DNA of 55,754 nt from Bacteroidales bacterium (GCA_022784065.1 JALFUO010000054.1:1-55754), one strand, 5' to 3'. Counted from the first letter of the stretch, positions 42,729 to 52,005 are shown. The notes: a model not told the origin generated them from the sequence alone. Translations and numbers: made by a program.

Positions 42729-45700
42729 CTACTTCCGCAACACCTTGCGGGTGGCGTTGCCGGTCTTCTCGATATAGACGCCGGGAGGCAGGGAGTTATC
42801 TGCCGCGTCTTGTAGATTTCCTCTTAGGTCGTACACTTTTGGAGTGCCCTGCGCTATTTGCAGGGTCTTTTTTTTTATGTCCGAGCCTGTGTCCTTGGCG
42901 AAGTTGGCGGTAAAGGTGCCAGTCTCGACAGGGATGAAGGAGTAGTTGGCCTCGCGGCTGACGATGCGGCCGTACTGGTCGGTCCAAGTATCGAGGCGAT
43001 AGCCGTCGTTGGGCTGAGCCTGCAAGATGATGCGCTCGCCGGGGCGCACGGTGGCGGGGTTGTCGAGGCCGCTAATCGCTACCGTACCCATGGCTGCATC
43101 GCTGCTCACAACGGTAACGGTGGGCGCAAGGGCGGGGAGCTCGGTGACGTTCACCACAACGTCGTAGACTGGGCGTCCTGCCTCAGCGGTGGCGGGCTTG
43201 GCATCGGTGACGGAGTCCCAGCCGCCGCTCCATGCGCCGTCGAAGCGCAGGCGCACGTGGGTGATGCCGAGCGGCATGTCGTAGGGCAATACGATTTGCA
43301 GCGTGCCGACAGAAACTGTGGCGTTGCCTGCCTGATTCTTATTGCCGCGCACTTCAAGGAACTCGCCCTCGTCGGTGAAGTCGCCGTCGGCATTGAGGTC
43401 GATGTAGGCCGAGAGGCGGCAGTATGACAGTCCTCGGCGGTCGCTGTCGCTCCACGAAAGGGTGAAGCTCGAGCCACGCGGGGCGTTGACGGCCGCCGGC
43501 ACCACGTTGAAGAGCGTTTCGGGCATCTGCGCGGTGGAATAAATCTGCACGGGCGAGCCGCCGTTTTGCGAGACAGACATCTGCACGAGGTACTGCTCAT
43601 AGTTTTGAATGTCGTTGCGGTCGGCCCAGTTCTCGGTCACGGTGCCCCACTTGTTGACCGCAAAGTGCGCGGTGAACTGCGCCGCCTCCTTGCCGTAGTA
43701 AGTATAGGGGTTTTGCGAGGTGACGACATTGCCTGCGGCATCTGTCCATTGCAGGAAGTCGTAGCCCGTGGCCGGCGTGGCCTTGATGGTGACGGCATCG
43801 GCGGAGTTTACGGTCAGTTCCGATGCGCCCTCAATGGCAACCGTGCCTTGGGCGACATCGGCCGTGGCAACGGACACTTGGCGCGGGGCGGTGATGTCGT
43901 CGCGCAGGAGAAGGGCGAGGGTGAGCTGCGTGCCGTCGGTCAGCGCGATTTGCGCTTTCACCGCGCCCGTGGCAGAGGCGGCGGGAATGTCGAAGGCGGC
44001 AGAAGCAACGGTTTCGTCGGCGGCTATCATGCCGTCGCCGTTGAGGTCGATGCCGAAGGAAGCGATTTGCGCGGCGATGTTTTCAGAGAAAACGGGGGCG
44101 AAGCGCTCGCCTCGGTAGGCCGTGAGGGTGGTTTCGGAAGAAAGGTCGGTGGCAAGCCCGAGCGGCAAGTGGAAGACAGTGCCTGCGGCATCGGCAATCG
44201 TGCCGAAATATTTTGCAAAGAGTTCGGGAGCCACGGCGAGGGCATCGCCTTCCGGCTCGGCGGCATACTGCTGCGCATAGTTTTCGGTCCATGCTTCCTC
44301 AAAGGCAAACCATTCGGAGGCGGAGGGCACTGCCTTGCCTGCAACGAGGGCATCGAAGAACTTTTGCCAGCGTGCATAATGGAAGTCTTTGAGCAGGCCG
44401 GCCCACTCGCGGTTGGAGTAGTCGTGCAGGCCGCCCCAGTTGGCAGCGGCTTCCGTGCCCCAAACGGTAATCTGCGTGCGGGCGTTCCATTCCATCCAGT
44501 TGCAATCGGCTGCCGCGCTCCCCTGCCCTGCTTCGGCGGGCACGCGGCGTGCCATCTGCGTCCAGCGGCCGAGACGGAAGCCGCTATCAGTAGCAAGCAG
44601 GCGGTCTTGGTCGAGGATAAGGTTGAGGAAGAGGTCTTTCAGACGCGTGAAGCGTTCGGTGTCCTTAGCGTCGTAGGCGCTGCGGATTTGCTTGAGGAGG
44701 AGGTTGGCCACGTCGGTGAGGCTCTGGCGCGTCACGTCCACGAGGTCGTAGCGCAGATTGTCCGCGCCGGCGGCATTGCTGCCTAATTCTGAGGAAGCGG
44801 CGATGAGCGCGGCGGCGGCGCGGCGCACGTCGTACACATTATAATATATAGCACTCGTGCTCCACGTGGAAACGGAATTGACGGTGAGCGCGGGGCGGGC
44901 GCAAATCACGGGTTCGGAAGTGCCCTGCTGCGAGGTGGGACAGTCGTAGACCGACTGCGCTAACTTTTGCCACGCCTCGGCGGCATCGGCATTGGCTGCG
45001 CCGTAACGCGCTGTGGCATAGCCGTTGAGCCACTCGGCCGAAGAAGCCACCGTGGTCCAAGGCAGTTCAAAGAGCGCGTCGTAAAGCATGGGGTTGGTCT
45101 CGATGCCCTCGGGCGTTGCGCCCACGCCTTTGAGGTTTTGCGGATAGAGGCGCAGGGCATCGTAGTAACCTTGCGTCATCGTCTTCAAACGTCCGTGCAG
45201 GCCTACGCGTCCGCCGAAGTTGTGGAGCATGCAGTAGACCATTTCGTGGCCTCCGTAGCCGTTCCAGTCTTTCCAGCGGGGCACGGCCTCGGAGAAGAGG
45301 TCGAGCACCACGAGCTTGCCTTTCTTGATCGTGTTGAGACATTCCGAGCGCGGGTTCTCGTTCCAACTCTGAATGACCCACTTGGCATCGGGATTTACCT
45401 TATCCATAGCCGTCTGTATGGCGGTGTAGGCGGCAGGCAAGTCCACGCCGCTCGTGTTGCCGCCCTCGTGGAAGGGGTCCATGCTGTAATAAATAGACGT
45501 GCCCATCACCTTCTCAAGCTCTTGATAGTAGAGCGCGGCCATTTCGGCGAAATGGCTGTCGGTGGGGAGCAGGAAGCCGGGGCGTTGGAACTGGCACCAG
45601 CGACCGGGGTCGGCAATGGTCCAGCCTTTCTTGGCGGTGATGTCGTGGGGCACCATGCCGCTGTAACCGGGCAGCACGGGCGTCATGCCTAGTTCGCGCA

Positions 45701-46385
45701 TACGGGCGAGGATATTCTTGGAAAGCGTTTCCTGCCGCGTGTACCACCAGTCTTTGTTCGGTCCGCCCCAACCTTCGAGGTTGTTCATCAGCCACCAGGC
45801 CTGGAAGCCCGGGCCGGCGATGAAGGCATTGATTTCAGAGAGGGAGTAGCCGAGTTTTTCGAGCACGTTTTTCCACACCACGTCGGCTCCGACAAGGGCG
45901 AGCGGCATGTTGATGCCGTGGAGCGCCATCCAGTCAATTTCTTGCTGCCAGCGTTCCCACGTCCAAAAGGCCATGGAATAAGAGAATGTGCAGTAGTTGA
46001 GGTAATAGCGGTAGTCGGCCGTGCAGGCGTGCCGCTCTTCTGCACCAGGCACGGGGAGCGTAGCGGCGGAGAGGTCGGCCGTGAGTCGGTTCCAGGCGAG
46101 ATTGACGTGGGCATAATGGTTGAGATACCAGTTGATGCCGGTTGTAACGGCCGAGATGCTATTGCCCTGAATGCAGGGCTTGCCGTCGCGGGCGGTAATC
46201 ACGAATACGTCTTTGCCGTCGGCAGAAAGCGCAGCGTCGACTTCGGTCACGAAGCGTGCCGACGTGCCTGCGCCGCCGATGCGGTCGAGCAGCGCGCTGA
46301 CGGCTGCTGGATTGATTTCTTTGGCAGATGCCGCAAAGAGGGCGCAAAGCCAAAAGGCGAAGAGGAAAAGGATTTTTGCTTTCAT
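42729..46385 (-). CDS. Alpha-N-acetylglucosaminidase (GH89) with GEVED and sorting tail
   Basis: A 1218-residue secreted glycosidase predicted to release terminal alpha-linked GlcNAc, for example from mucin glycans. Order: signal peptide (MKAKILFLFAFWLCALFAASA), NAGLU N-terminal domain (about 22-110), TIM barrel (FWTWERWQQEIDWMALHGIN, GYSGMVPHDI, YYSMDPFHEGGNTSG, FSEAVPRWKDW), helical C-terminal domain (to about 730), an InlB-like repeat (GYDFLQWTDAAGNVV), a GEVED domain (CRLSAYIDLNADGDFTDEGE), a second InlB-like repeat (GYRLDTWTDQYGRIV), and the tail VYDLRGNLQDAADNSLPPGV. The catalytic glutamate of DPFHEGG is present. The HD gene lies 6 bp upstream. Confidence 0.92.
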   Translation of the reverse strand: MKAKILFLFAFWLCALFAASAKEINPAAVSALLDRIGGAGTSARFVTEVDAALSADGKDVFVITARDGKPCIQGNSISAVTTGINWYLNHYAHVNLAWNRLTADLSAATLPVPGAEERHACTADYRYYLNYCTFSYSMAFWTWERWQQEIDWMALHGINMPLALVGADVVWKNVLEKLGYSLSEINAFIAGPGFQAWWLMNNLEGWGGPNKDWWYTRQETLSKNILARMRELGMTPVLPGYSGMVPHDITAKKGWTIADPGRWCQFQRPGFLLPTDSHFAEMAALYYQELEKVMGTSIYYSMDPFHEGGNTSGVDLPAAYTAIQTAMDKVNPDAKWVIQSWNENPRSECLNTIKKGKLVVLDLFSEAVPRWKDWNGYGGHEMVYCMLHNFGGRVGLHGRLKTMTQGYYDALRLYPQNLKGVGATPEGIETNPMLYDALFELPWTTVASSAEWLNGYATARYGAANADAAEAWQKLAQSVYDCPTSQQGTSEPVICARPALTVNSVSTWSTSAIYYNVYDVRRAAAALIAASSELGSNAAGADNLRYDLVDVTRQSLTDVANLLLKQIRSAYDAKDTERFTRLKDLFLNLILDQDRLLATDSGFRLGRWTQMARRVPAEAGQGSAAADCNWMEWNARTQITVWGTEAAANWGGLHDYSNREWAGLLKDFHYARWQKFFDALVAGKAVPSASEWFAFEEAWTENYAQQYAAEPEGDALAVAPELFAKYFGTIADAAGTVFHLPLGLATDLSSETTLTAYRGERFAPVFSENIAAQIASFGIDLNGDGMIAADETVASAAFDIPAASATGAVKAQIALTDGTQLTLALLLRDDITAPRQVSVATADVAQGTVAIEGASELTVNSADAVTIKATPATGYDFLQWTDAAGNVVTSQNPYTYYGKEAAQFTAHFAVNKWGTVTENWADRNDIQNYEQYLVQMSVSQNGGSPVQIYSTAQMPETLFNVVPAAVNAPRGSSFTLSWSDSDRRGLSYCRLSAYIDLNADGDFTDEGEFLEVRGNKNQAGNATVSVGTLQIVLPYDMPLGITHVRLRFDGAWSGGWDSVTDAKPATAEAGRPVYDVVVNVTELPALAPTVTVVSSDAAMGTVAISGLDNPATVRPGERIILQAQPNDGYRLDTWTDQYGRIVSREANYSFIPVETGTFTANFAKDTGSDIKKKTLQIAQGTPKVYDLRGNLQDAADNSLPPGVYIEKTGNATRKVLRK

Positions 46386-46391
46386 AGTATC

Positions 46392-47027
46392 TTAATGTTC
46401 AGTTGTTTTCTCTACTAAGTTGGACACAAGGAAGTCGGCGGAGTGGACAATGCTGACGAGCGGCGACTTATCTACGGCGGCGCGGAAGGAGAAACTCATG
46501 CTCGACCCGTTGCCCGCCATGTCGAACATGCCCATGTGCCAGCGAATGGCTAAGAGTTCCTCGGGCTCGAGGCGCATGTACCAGCTCACCATGAGGCAGG
46601 ACTTTTCGCCGTGGCCGAAGGGGAAGGCGTCTTTCACCTCGTAGCCGGGATAAGTGACCCAACGCCCGGTCTCGTCTTTCTTGAAGCGCTGCGTCTCGTG
46701 GTAGAAGTTGATTTTGCAAAGGTCGTGGAAGAGCGTGGCGATGGCAATGCTCTCGCGCGAAATCTCGTGGGTAAAGGGAGAATTGCCGGACTTGATTTGC
46801 GGCAGATAGATGTGGTCGTAAATATTGCAGGCCGCCTCGAACACGTTGAGCGAATGGCGGCAAAGGCCGCCCGCCTCGTTGAGGTGGAAATTCGAAGAAC
46901 TGGGTGCGATGAAGAAATCCGACTTTTCGAGATAGTCTAAAAGGCGTTCCAGTCCGTCGCGGTGTATCTCGCGGCGGCAAGTATCGAGATAGAGTTGCTT
47001 GTTCTGTTCTAATTCTGCGGCGTTCAT
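46392..47027 (-). CDS. HD domain-containing protein
   Basis: A 211-residue cytoplasmic protein of the HD phosphohydrolase superfamily. The metal-site residues are visible as HS (LCRHSLNVFEAA), FHDLCKINFYH and a downstream H in IRWHMGMFD, with a final HSADF. Homologues are common in Bacteroidetes and Firmicutes without a defined substrate. It ends 6 bp before the GH89 start, an adjacency that may reflect co-transcription rather than shared function. Its own upstream region is the right flank of repeat element copy 2. Confidence 0.85.
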   Translation of the reverse strand: MNAAELEQNKQLYLDTCRREIHRDGLERLLDYLEKSDFFIAPSSSNFHLNEAGGLCRHSLNVFEAACNIYDHIYLPQIKSGNSPFTHEISRESIAIATLFHDLCKINFYHETQRFKKDETGRWVTYPGYEVKDAFPFGHGEKSCLMVSWYMRLEPEELLAIRWHMGMFDMAGNGSSMSFSFRAAVDKSPLVSIVHSADFLVSNLVEKTTEH

Positions 47028-47067
47028 AGTATCTTAAAGATTAAAGGGATTTGGGTATTTATATTTG

Positions 47068-47455
47068 GATAAAAACCTTAAAAAACAGCTTGCGTGTCAA
47101 AGCCCTCTCGGGTTCGCCGCAGGTATTAACGCCGAGCATTAAAGCCTTGCGGCTTATGCTCGTCCTTAATCCCTTCGGCTACGGCCGTTTAGCAACGGCC
47201 GCTTTGACCCACAAGGTAAAAACCAAGAAAAACCCGTGAGACCTTAATTGCTGCCCAAGAGTAATAATCATTGGTTTTCATTGCAATGTGTTTTTATTGG
47301 TTTTTCCCTTGTTCTGTGTGGGGCGGTCGGTTTCCGACCGCAGCCTTATCGGATAAAGCACGAGACAAAAGCCGACAGGCTTTCAGGCTCGGGGTTTATG
47401 CGATAAGGCGAGCCGACAGGCCACACAGAACAAGCGGTTTTTACTGGTTTTTATC
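47068..47455. repeat. Approximately 380-bp inverted-repeat element, copy 2
   Basis: Ends (G)GATAAAAACCTTAAAAAACA(GCTTG) and (CAAGCGG)TTTTTACTGGTTTTTATC. It shares with copy 1 the interior motifs TTAACGCCGAGC, GCTCGTCCTTAATCCC, CCGACCGCAGCCTTA, AAGCCGACAGGCTTT and GGCCACACAG. The right end overlaps the 3' end of the CCA-adding enzyme gene (stop at 47441) by 15 bp. Confidence 0.87.
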
Positions 47456-48919
47456 AGACTCTTTTACTATCGTATTATCGGCAGGCGTTTGCGGCGTTTC
47501 CAGTCCCATTTCTTTGGCTTTATTCAAGACGAACTGCCAGGCGGCATCGCGCTCATTTGGCACAACGCCGTCTAGGATGGCATCTTTGAGCGCGGTTTTC
47601 AACACGCCGATTTCGCGACAGGGCGGCAGGTGGAAGACCTGCATGATGTCGTCGCCGGTGACGGGCGGCTGGAAGTTGCGGATACGGTCTTTTTCCTCGA
47701 TATCAACGAGTTTCTGGCGCACGATTTTGAAGTTTTGCAGGAAATTCTTCTTGCGCTGCTCGTTCTTGCTCGTGATATCGGCCTCGCAAAGGAGCATCAG
47801 GTCGTCGATGTCGTCGCCCGCCTCGAAGAGCAGGCGGCGCACCGCGCTGTCGGTCACCTCGTCGTCGGCAATGGCAATGGGGCGCATGTGCAGCCCCACG
47901 AGTTTCTTGACGTACTTCATGCGTTCGTCGAGCGGCAGTTTCAGCCGCTTGAACAGCGCGGGAATCATCTTTTCACCCAAATAGTTATGATTGTGGAACG
48001 TCCAGCCCACGGCAGCGTCCCACTGCTTGCTGCGCGGCTTGCCGATGTCGTGCAAAAGCGCCGCCCAGCGCAGATAAAGGTTGTCGCTCTTGGCCGCCAC
48101 GTTGTCGAGCACTTCGAGCGTGTGGTAGAAGTTGTTCTTATGCGCCCGCCCGTTGCGCGTTTCTACGCAGTCGAGGGCTGCCAGTTCGGGCAGGATTACG
48201 GAAAGCAGTCCGCTGCGATGCAGTTCGACGAAGCCGTAAGAGGGCGCGGCGGTCTCCATTATCTTATTAAGTTCCACGATGATACGCTCCGCGCTGACGA
48301 TGCGCAGCCGCTCGGCATTGCGCCCGAGTGCGTCGAAGGTTTCTTCTTCGATTACGAAGCGCAACTGCGCGGCGAAGCGGACGCAGCGCATCATGCGCAG
48401 GGGGTCGTCGCTGAAGGTGATATCGGGGTCGAGCGGCGTGCGGATAATGCCGTCTTCAAGGTCGAGCACTCCCTCAAAGGGGTCTACCAGTTCGCCGAGC
48501 CGGGCGGCATTGAGGCAGACGGCCATGGCGTTGATTGTAAAGTCGCGGCGGTTTTGGTCGTCCTCCAACGTGCCGTCTTCAACGATTGGCTTGCGGGAAT
48601 CGTGGGAATAACTTTCGCGGCGCGCCCCCACAAATTCCACTTCGTGGCTGTGCCATTTCACCTGCGCCGTGCCGAAATTGGCAAACACGCTGACCGCCGC
48701 CTTGCCTTTGAGCCGCGCCGCGAATGCCTTTGCCATTGCAATGCCGCTGCCCACGACAACAACGTCGATGTCGTTGGTGGGGCGCTGGAGGAAAAGGTCA
48801 CGCACGTAGCCGCCCACGAGGTAGCACTCCATTCCCAGGTCGTCGGCGGTGGCCGTAAGGGCGTGGAACAGAGGGCTGTCGATCTTCTGCCTTATTTCTT
48901 CTGTGGTAAGGATTTTCAT
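47441..48919 (-). CDS. cca: CCA tRNA nucleotidyltransferase (HD-containing)
   Basis: Class II nucleotidyltransferase that adds or repairs the 3' CCA of tRNAs. It is needed here since both tRNAs in the window lack encoded CCA. Of 492 residues, the head domain shows LVGGYVRDLFL and NDIDVVVVG, the neck shows RRDFTINAMAV and EDGIIRTPLDPDITFSDDPLRMMRCVRFAAQL, and the HD domain includes LLHDIGKPR. The last codons (DKNQ stop) lie inside repeat copy 2, so the insertion probably created the present C-terminus. YgbA_NO follows upstream by 3 bp. Confidence 0.95.
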   Translation of the reverse strand: MKILTTEEIRQKIDSPLFHALTATADDLGMECYLVGGYVRDLFLQRPTNDIDVVVVGSGIAMAKAFAARLKGKAAVSVFANFGTAQVKWHSHEVEFVGARRESYSHDSRKPIVEDGTLEDDQNRRDFTINAMAVCLNAARLGELVDPFEGVLDLEDGIIRTPLDPDITFSDDPLRMMRCVRFAAQLRFVIEEETFDALGRNAERLRIVSAERIIVELNKIMETAAPSYGFVELHRSGLLSVILPELAALDCVETRNGRAHKNNFYHTLEVLDNVAAKSDNLYLRWAALLHDIGKPRSKQWDAAVGWTFHNHNYLGEKMIPALFKRLKLPLDERMKYVKKLVGLHMRPIAIADDEVTDSAVRRLLFEAGDDIDDLMLLCEADITSKNEQRKKNFLQNFKIVRQKLVDIEEKDRIRNFQPPVTGDDIMQVFHLPPCREIGVLKTALKDAILDGVVPNERDAAWQFVLNKAKEMGLETPQTPADNTIVKESDKNQ

Positions 48920-48922
48920 TAT

Positions 48923-49225
48923 CTATCTGATATAATGGCGCAAGGTGATGAGGGGGTGATACAGCAACATTCTCGGGCCGCACCAGCGCATCACGCGGCG
49001 CATCTGCTCGCGCATATCTTTGCGGTAGCAATGCACGGGACAACGCTTGCAGGTAGGCTTTTCCTCGCCGAAGCGGCAGCGGGCAAGCCTTTGCCGCGCG
49101 TATGCCAACAGGTCTTCGCACTCGGGCGTGAGGCAACTGGCATGGAGTTTCTTGCGGCAATAGAGCCTTATCATGATTTCAATAATCTGTTGCTCCTTTT
49201 CTATGCGTGTCATCGCGCACGCCAT
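48923..49225 (-). CDS. Nitrous-oxide-stimulated promoter family protein (YgbA_NO)
   Basis: A 100-residue cysteine-rich protein of the YgbA/PF11756 type: TRIEKEQQIIEIMIRLYCRKKLH, then CLTPECEDLLAYARQRL and FGEEKPTCKRCPVHCYRKDMR, with six conserved-looking cysteines arranged as probable metal ligands. Members are induced by reactive nitrogen species in other bacteria; the activity is unclear. The track starts at 49273, inside the mnmA end. The ATGs at 49225 or 49213 lie just after the mnmA stop and give the family N-terminus. Confidence 0.87.
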   Translation of the reverse strand: MACAMTRIEKEQQIIEIMIRLYCRKKLHASCLTPECEDLLAYARQRLARCRFGEEKPTCKRCPVHCYRKDMREQMRRVMRWCGPRMLLYHPLITLRHYIR

Positions 49226-49236
49226 TTTGTTTATAT

Positions 49237-50313
49237 TTACTCCATCCACGCAATCTCGCCCGAACCGTAGCATTTGTGGTGGTCTTCGTCGTAAACCACG
49301 CAGAATTGCCCCGGCGCCACGCCGTGGATTGGTGCGGAGGAATGTATCATGTATGCGCCGCCGCCCAAAGGTTCGGCGGTCGCCGTGTGTATCTCGGGCG
49401 TGTGGCGTATTTTGAAGGTGATGCGCTCCGGCAACTCGGGGAGCGTGAGGAAATGGAAATCGTGGACGGGAAAGTCCTGGCGATAAGCATTCTCGGGGTT
49501 GTAGCCATTGGCAACGAAGAGGACGTTACGCTTGACGTCTTTCTTGACCACAAACCACGGGCCGCCGCCAAAGCCCAAGCCTTTGCGCTGGCCGATGGTG
49601 TAGAACCAATGTCCGCGATGGCTGCCGATGCGCTTGCCGGTGCCCACTTCGATAACGTCGCCGGGCTGGTCGCCGAGATAGCGGCGCAGATAGTCGTTGT
49701 AGTTGATTTGGCCGAGGAAGCAGATGCCTTGCGAGTCTTTACGCTTCGCGTTAATCAGGTGCTCCTGCTCGGCGATGCGGCGCACCTCGTCCTTGTGCAT
49801 GCCGCCGATGGGGAAGATGGCTTTCTGCAACTGCCAGTCATAGATTTGCGCCAGGAAGTCCGTTTGGTCTTTCACGGGGTCGGGGCTGGTGGTGAGCCAT
49901 TTGCGTCCATCGATAATTTCGGTCTGCGCATAGTGGCCCGTGGCGATGAGGTCGTAGTCGCGGCCGCGCTTTTCGTGAAATGCGCCAAACTTGATCAGGC
50001 GGTTGCACATCACGTCGGGATTTGGCGTAAAGCCGGCCCGCACCTTGTCCATCGTGTATTTGGTGACTTGCTCCCAATATTCCTTGTGGCAGTCGATTAC
50101 TTCGAGGCGGCAGCCGTAGCGGCGCGACACGGCGGTGGCCATTTCGAGGTCCTCCTCCGACGTGCAGTTCCACTCCTCGGTTTCTTCCGGACCAATCTTA
50201 ATGTAAAAGCAATCGGGCTTAAGTCCCTGCTGCACAAGTTGATAAAGCACGACAGAGCTGTCAACGCCGCCGGAGAGCAAAACCGCAATATTTCTATTTC
50301 GAAGTTCTTCCAT
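49237..50313 (-). CDS. mnmA: tRNA-specific 2-thiouridylase MnmA
   Basis: PP-loop enzyme that 2-thiolates U34 of tRNA Lys, Glu and Gln. From the ATG at 50313 (358 aa) it opens MEELRNRNIAVLLSGGVDSS, with the PP-loop near residue 14. It has NPDVMCNRLIKF (first catalytic Cys) and SQGICFLGQ (second catalytic Cys), and a C-terminal beta-barrel (PIHGVAPGQFCVVYDEDH). The 368-residue track version adds ten unlikely residues. Only 30 bp separate it from the GNAT gene; its stop is 12 bp from the YgbA_NO start. Confidence 0.95.
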   Translation of the reverse strand: MEELRNRNIAVLLSGGVDSSVVLYQLVQQGLKPDCFYIKIGPEETEEWNCTSEEDLEMATAVSRRYGCRLEVIDCHKEYWEQVTKYTMDKVRAGFTPNPDVMCNRLIKFGAFHEKRGRDYDLIATGHYAQTEIIDGRKWLTTSPDPVKDQTDFLAQIYDWQLQKAIFPIGGMHKDEVRRIAEQEHLINAKRKDSQGICFLGQINYNDYLRRYLGDQPGDVIEVGTGKRIGSHRGHWFYTIGQRKGLGFGGGPWFVVKKDVKRNVLFVANGYNPENAYRQDFPVHDFHFLTLPELPERITFKIRHTPEIHTATAEPLGGGAYMIHSSAPIHGVAPGQFCVVYDEDHHKCYGSGEIAWME

Positions 50314-50343
50314 TGTCAAAAAATTGTTGTGCCTTTTAATCAC

Positions 50344-50883
50344 TTACTGCGCAGCAACGCCGTAAACACGGCGATAAATCTCTTTACAAACCGCCTCGTG
50401 GTTGGCGCAAAGCCAATCGCCCCGCGTACTCATCAGATTTAGCGCAATGGCAGCACCCTCGGGGCGATAAGGCGGCTGCATATATGAAAGGGGCGAAAGC
50501 ACGAAACCCTGACGCTCGTAGAAGGCAATGCGGCGGTCGGCCATCGGCGTTGCGCCTCTCGGCTCAACTTCAAGGACCACAGGCACTTGCGCATTTTCTA
50601 AGAACTTCTGCAAAGCCCGTGCGCCCAATCCGCCGCCGCGCATTTCGGGCGAAACGGCAAAATGCTCCACATAGGCAAACTCTCCGAACTGCCACACCGT
50701 GAGCATACCCGCCGCCACGCCGTCTGCCTCAATCACGTTCAGGCAAAAGGCCGCGTCGCGCCCGGGCATTTCCAGCCAGTCGCGCGTCGGGCGGCGCTCT
50801 TCTTCGGGAAAAGAGTGCTCGTAAAGGTCGATGAGGAAAGGCTTATCGGAAGGGAGAAAAGGGCGGAGGGCGAGAGAGGTCAT
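50344..50883 (-). CDS. GNAT family N-acetyltransferase
   Basis: A 179-residue acetyltransferase. The acetyl-CoA-binding motif A appears as VSPEMRGGGLGARALQKFL, preceded by AYVEHFAV and followed by the late strand FYERQGFVL, so the fold is complete. The acceptor substrate is unknown. It is joined to the YigZ-family gene by a 1-bp overlap and lies upstream of mnmA in a compact run of small housekeeping genes. Confidence 0.9.
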   Translation of the reverse strand: MTSLALRPFLPSDKPFLIDLYEHSFPEEERRPTRDWLEMPGRDAAFCLNVIEADGVAAGMLTVWQFGEFAYVEHFAVSPEMRGGGLGARALQKFLENAQVPVVLEVEPRGATPMADRRIAFYERQGFVLSPLSYMQPPYRPEGAAIALNLMSTRGDWLCANHEAVCKEIYRRVYGVAAQ

Positions 50884-51506
50884 CAGTCGTCGGATTTAAT
50901 AAATTTCAAAGAAAGGATTTGCGCGAGCCTCGTGCGCAGGGCTGCTTCGCCGGTGAGGCGGATGCTGATGGCGGCGATAAGGCCCTTGTCGGTATAGTTG
51001 CGCTCCACGATGTCGGCATCGGCCTCTTTCACGAAACGCTGCATCACGTCGGCATCGGCGTAGGGCACTTCCACCTGAAACCGCGCCTTGACGATGCACT
51101 CCTTCACGGTGGCGGCGGCAAGGGCATCGGCGGCGGCGGTCTTGTAGGCAACCGCCAGTCCGCCCGTTCCGAGCTTCACGCCGCCGAAGTAGCGCACCAC
51201 GATGACAAGCGCGTAAGTGAGCCCGGCTGCACGCAGCCTGCCGAGAATGGGCACGCCTGCCGAACCCGAGGGCTCGCCGTCGTCGTTGGAGCGGGTGCGC
51301 TCGCCGTGGTCGCCGATGACGTAGGCGTAGCACACATGGCGCGCATCGTAATACTTCTTCTTGTATTGCGCCACCACGGCCTTGGCTTCCTCCTCGCTGT
51401 CCACGTGCATGGCAAAAGCGGGGAAGCGGCTGCGCTTCTCCGTGAGGTAACCCTCGCCGGGCTGGTCGAGCGTCAAGTAAGTGTCGGTCGGTAAAGCCTC
51501 CGGCAT
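50883..51506 (-). CDS. YigZ/IMPACT family protein
   Basis: A 207-residue protein of the UPF0029/IMPACT type. The N-terminal domain shows KKKYYDARHVCYAYVIG, GEPSGSAGVPIL and VVRYFGGVKLGTGGL; the DUF1949-like C-terminal domain follows (EVPYADADVMQRFV). Members have been linked to translation and nutrient-stress responses; the precise function is open. It is translationally linked to the GNAT gene. Confidence 0.92.
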   Translation of the reverse strand: MPEALPTDTYLTLDQPGEGYLTEKRSRFPAFAMHVDSEEEAKAVVAQYKKKYYDARHVCYAYVIGDHGERTRSNDDGEPSGSAGVPILGRLRAAGLTYALVIVVRYFGGVKLGTGGLAVAYKTAAADALAAATVKECIVKARFQVEVPYADADVMQRFVKEADADIVERNYTDKGLIAAISIRLTGEAALRTRLAQILSLKFIKSDD

Positions 51507-51513
51507 TTACAGA

Positions 51514-51975
51514 TTAGTTGAAATGATACAGGAAGGTGGCGATGCCCGTGAGCGCCGGCTTGCGCTGGTCCTTGATTTCGATGGTAAAGTCGATCTCGGC
51601 CTTGCAGATACCGCGCAGGTTGGCGATGCTCTTCATCTTCGTGACGAGGCGCACGCTCTGACCGCTCAGTACGGCCTGTCCGAAGCGCATCTTATCCATA
51701 CCGTAGTTCACCATCATCTTGAGGTTGTTCACCTGAATGATTTGGTTCCACATGTGCGGCAGGAGCGAGAGCGTGAGGTAGCCGTGGGCGATGGTCTGCC
51801 CGAAGGGACCGGCGGCGGCGCGCTCCTGGTCAACATGGATCCACTGATGGTCGAGCGTGGCATCGGCAAACATATTGATGCGCTCTTGCGGCACTTCGAC
51901 CCATTCGGACGTGCCGATTACTTTGCCTTCAAAGGCGGCGAACTCTTCGTAAGAATTGACAATTACTTTTTCCAT
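51514..51975 (-). CDS. MaoC family dehydratase
   Basis: A 153-residue hot-dog-fold protein with the hydratase-2 motif in DATLDHQWIHVDQERA and GQTIAHGYLTLSLLP. The Asp/His pair of (R)-specific enoyl-CoA hydratases is present. Its presumed role is 2-enoyl-CoA hydration in fatty-acid metabolism, but no other fatty-acid gene is nearby. It lies between the YigZ gene (8 bp away) and the membrane-anchored protein. Confidence 0.9.
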   Translation of the reverse strand: MEKVIVNSYEEFAAFEGKVIGTSEWVEVPQERINMFADATLDHQWIHVDQERAAAGPFGQTIAHGYLTLSLLPHMWNQIIQVNNLKMMVNYGMDKMRFGQAVLSGQSVRLVTKMKSIANLRGICKAEIDFTIEIKDQRKPALTGIATFLYHFN

Positions 51976-52005
51976 AATGTATAGACAATATTATAATATG
52001 TATCC

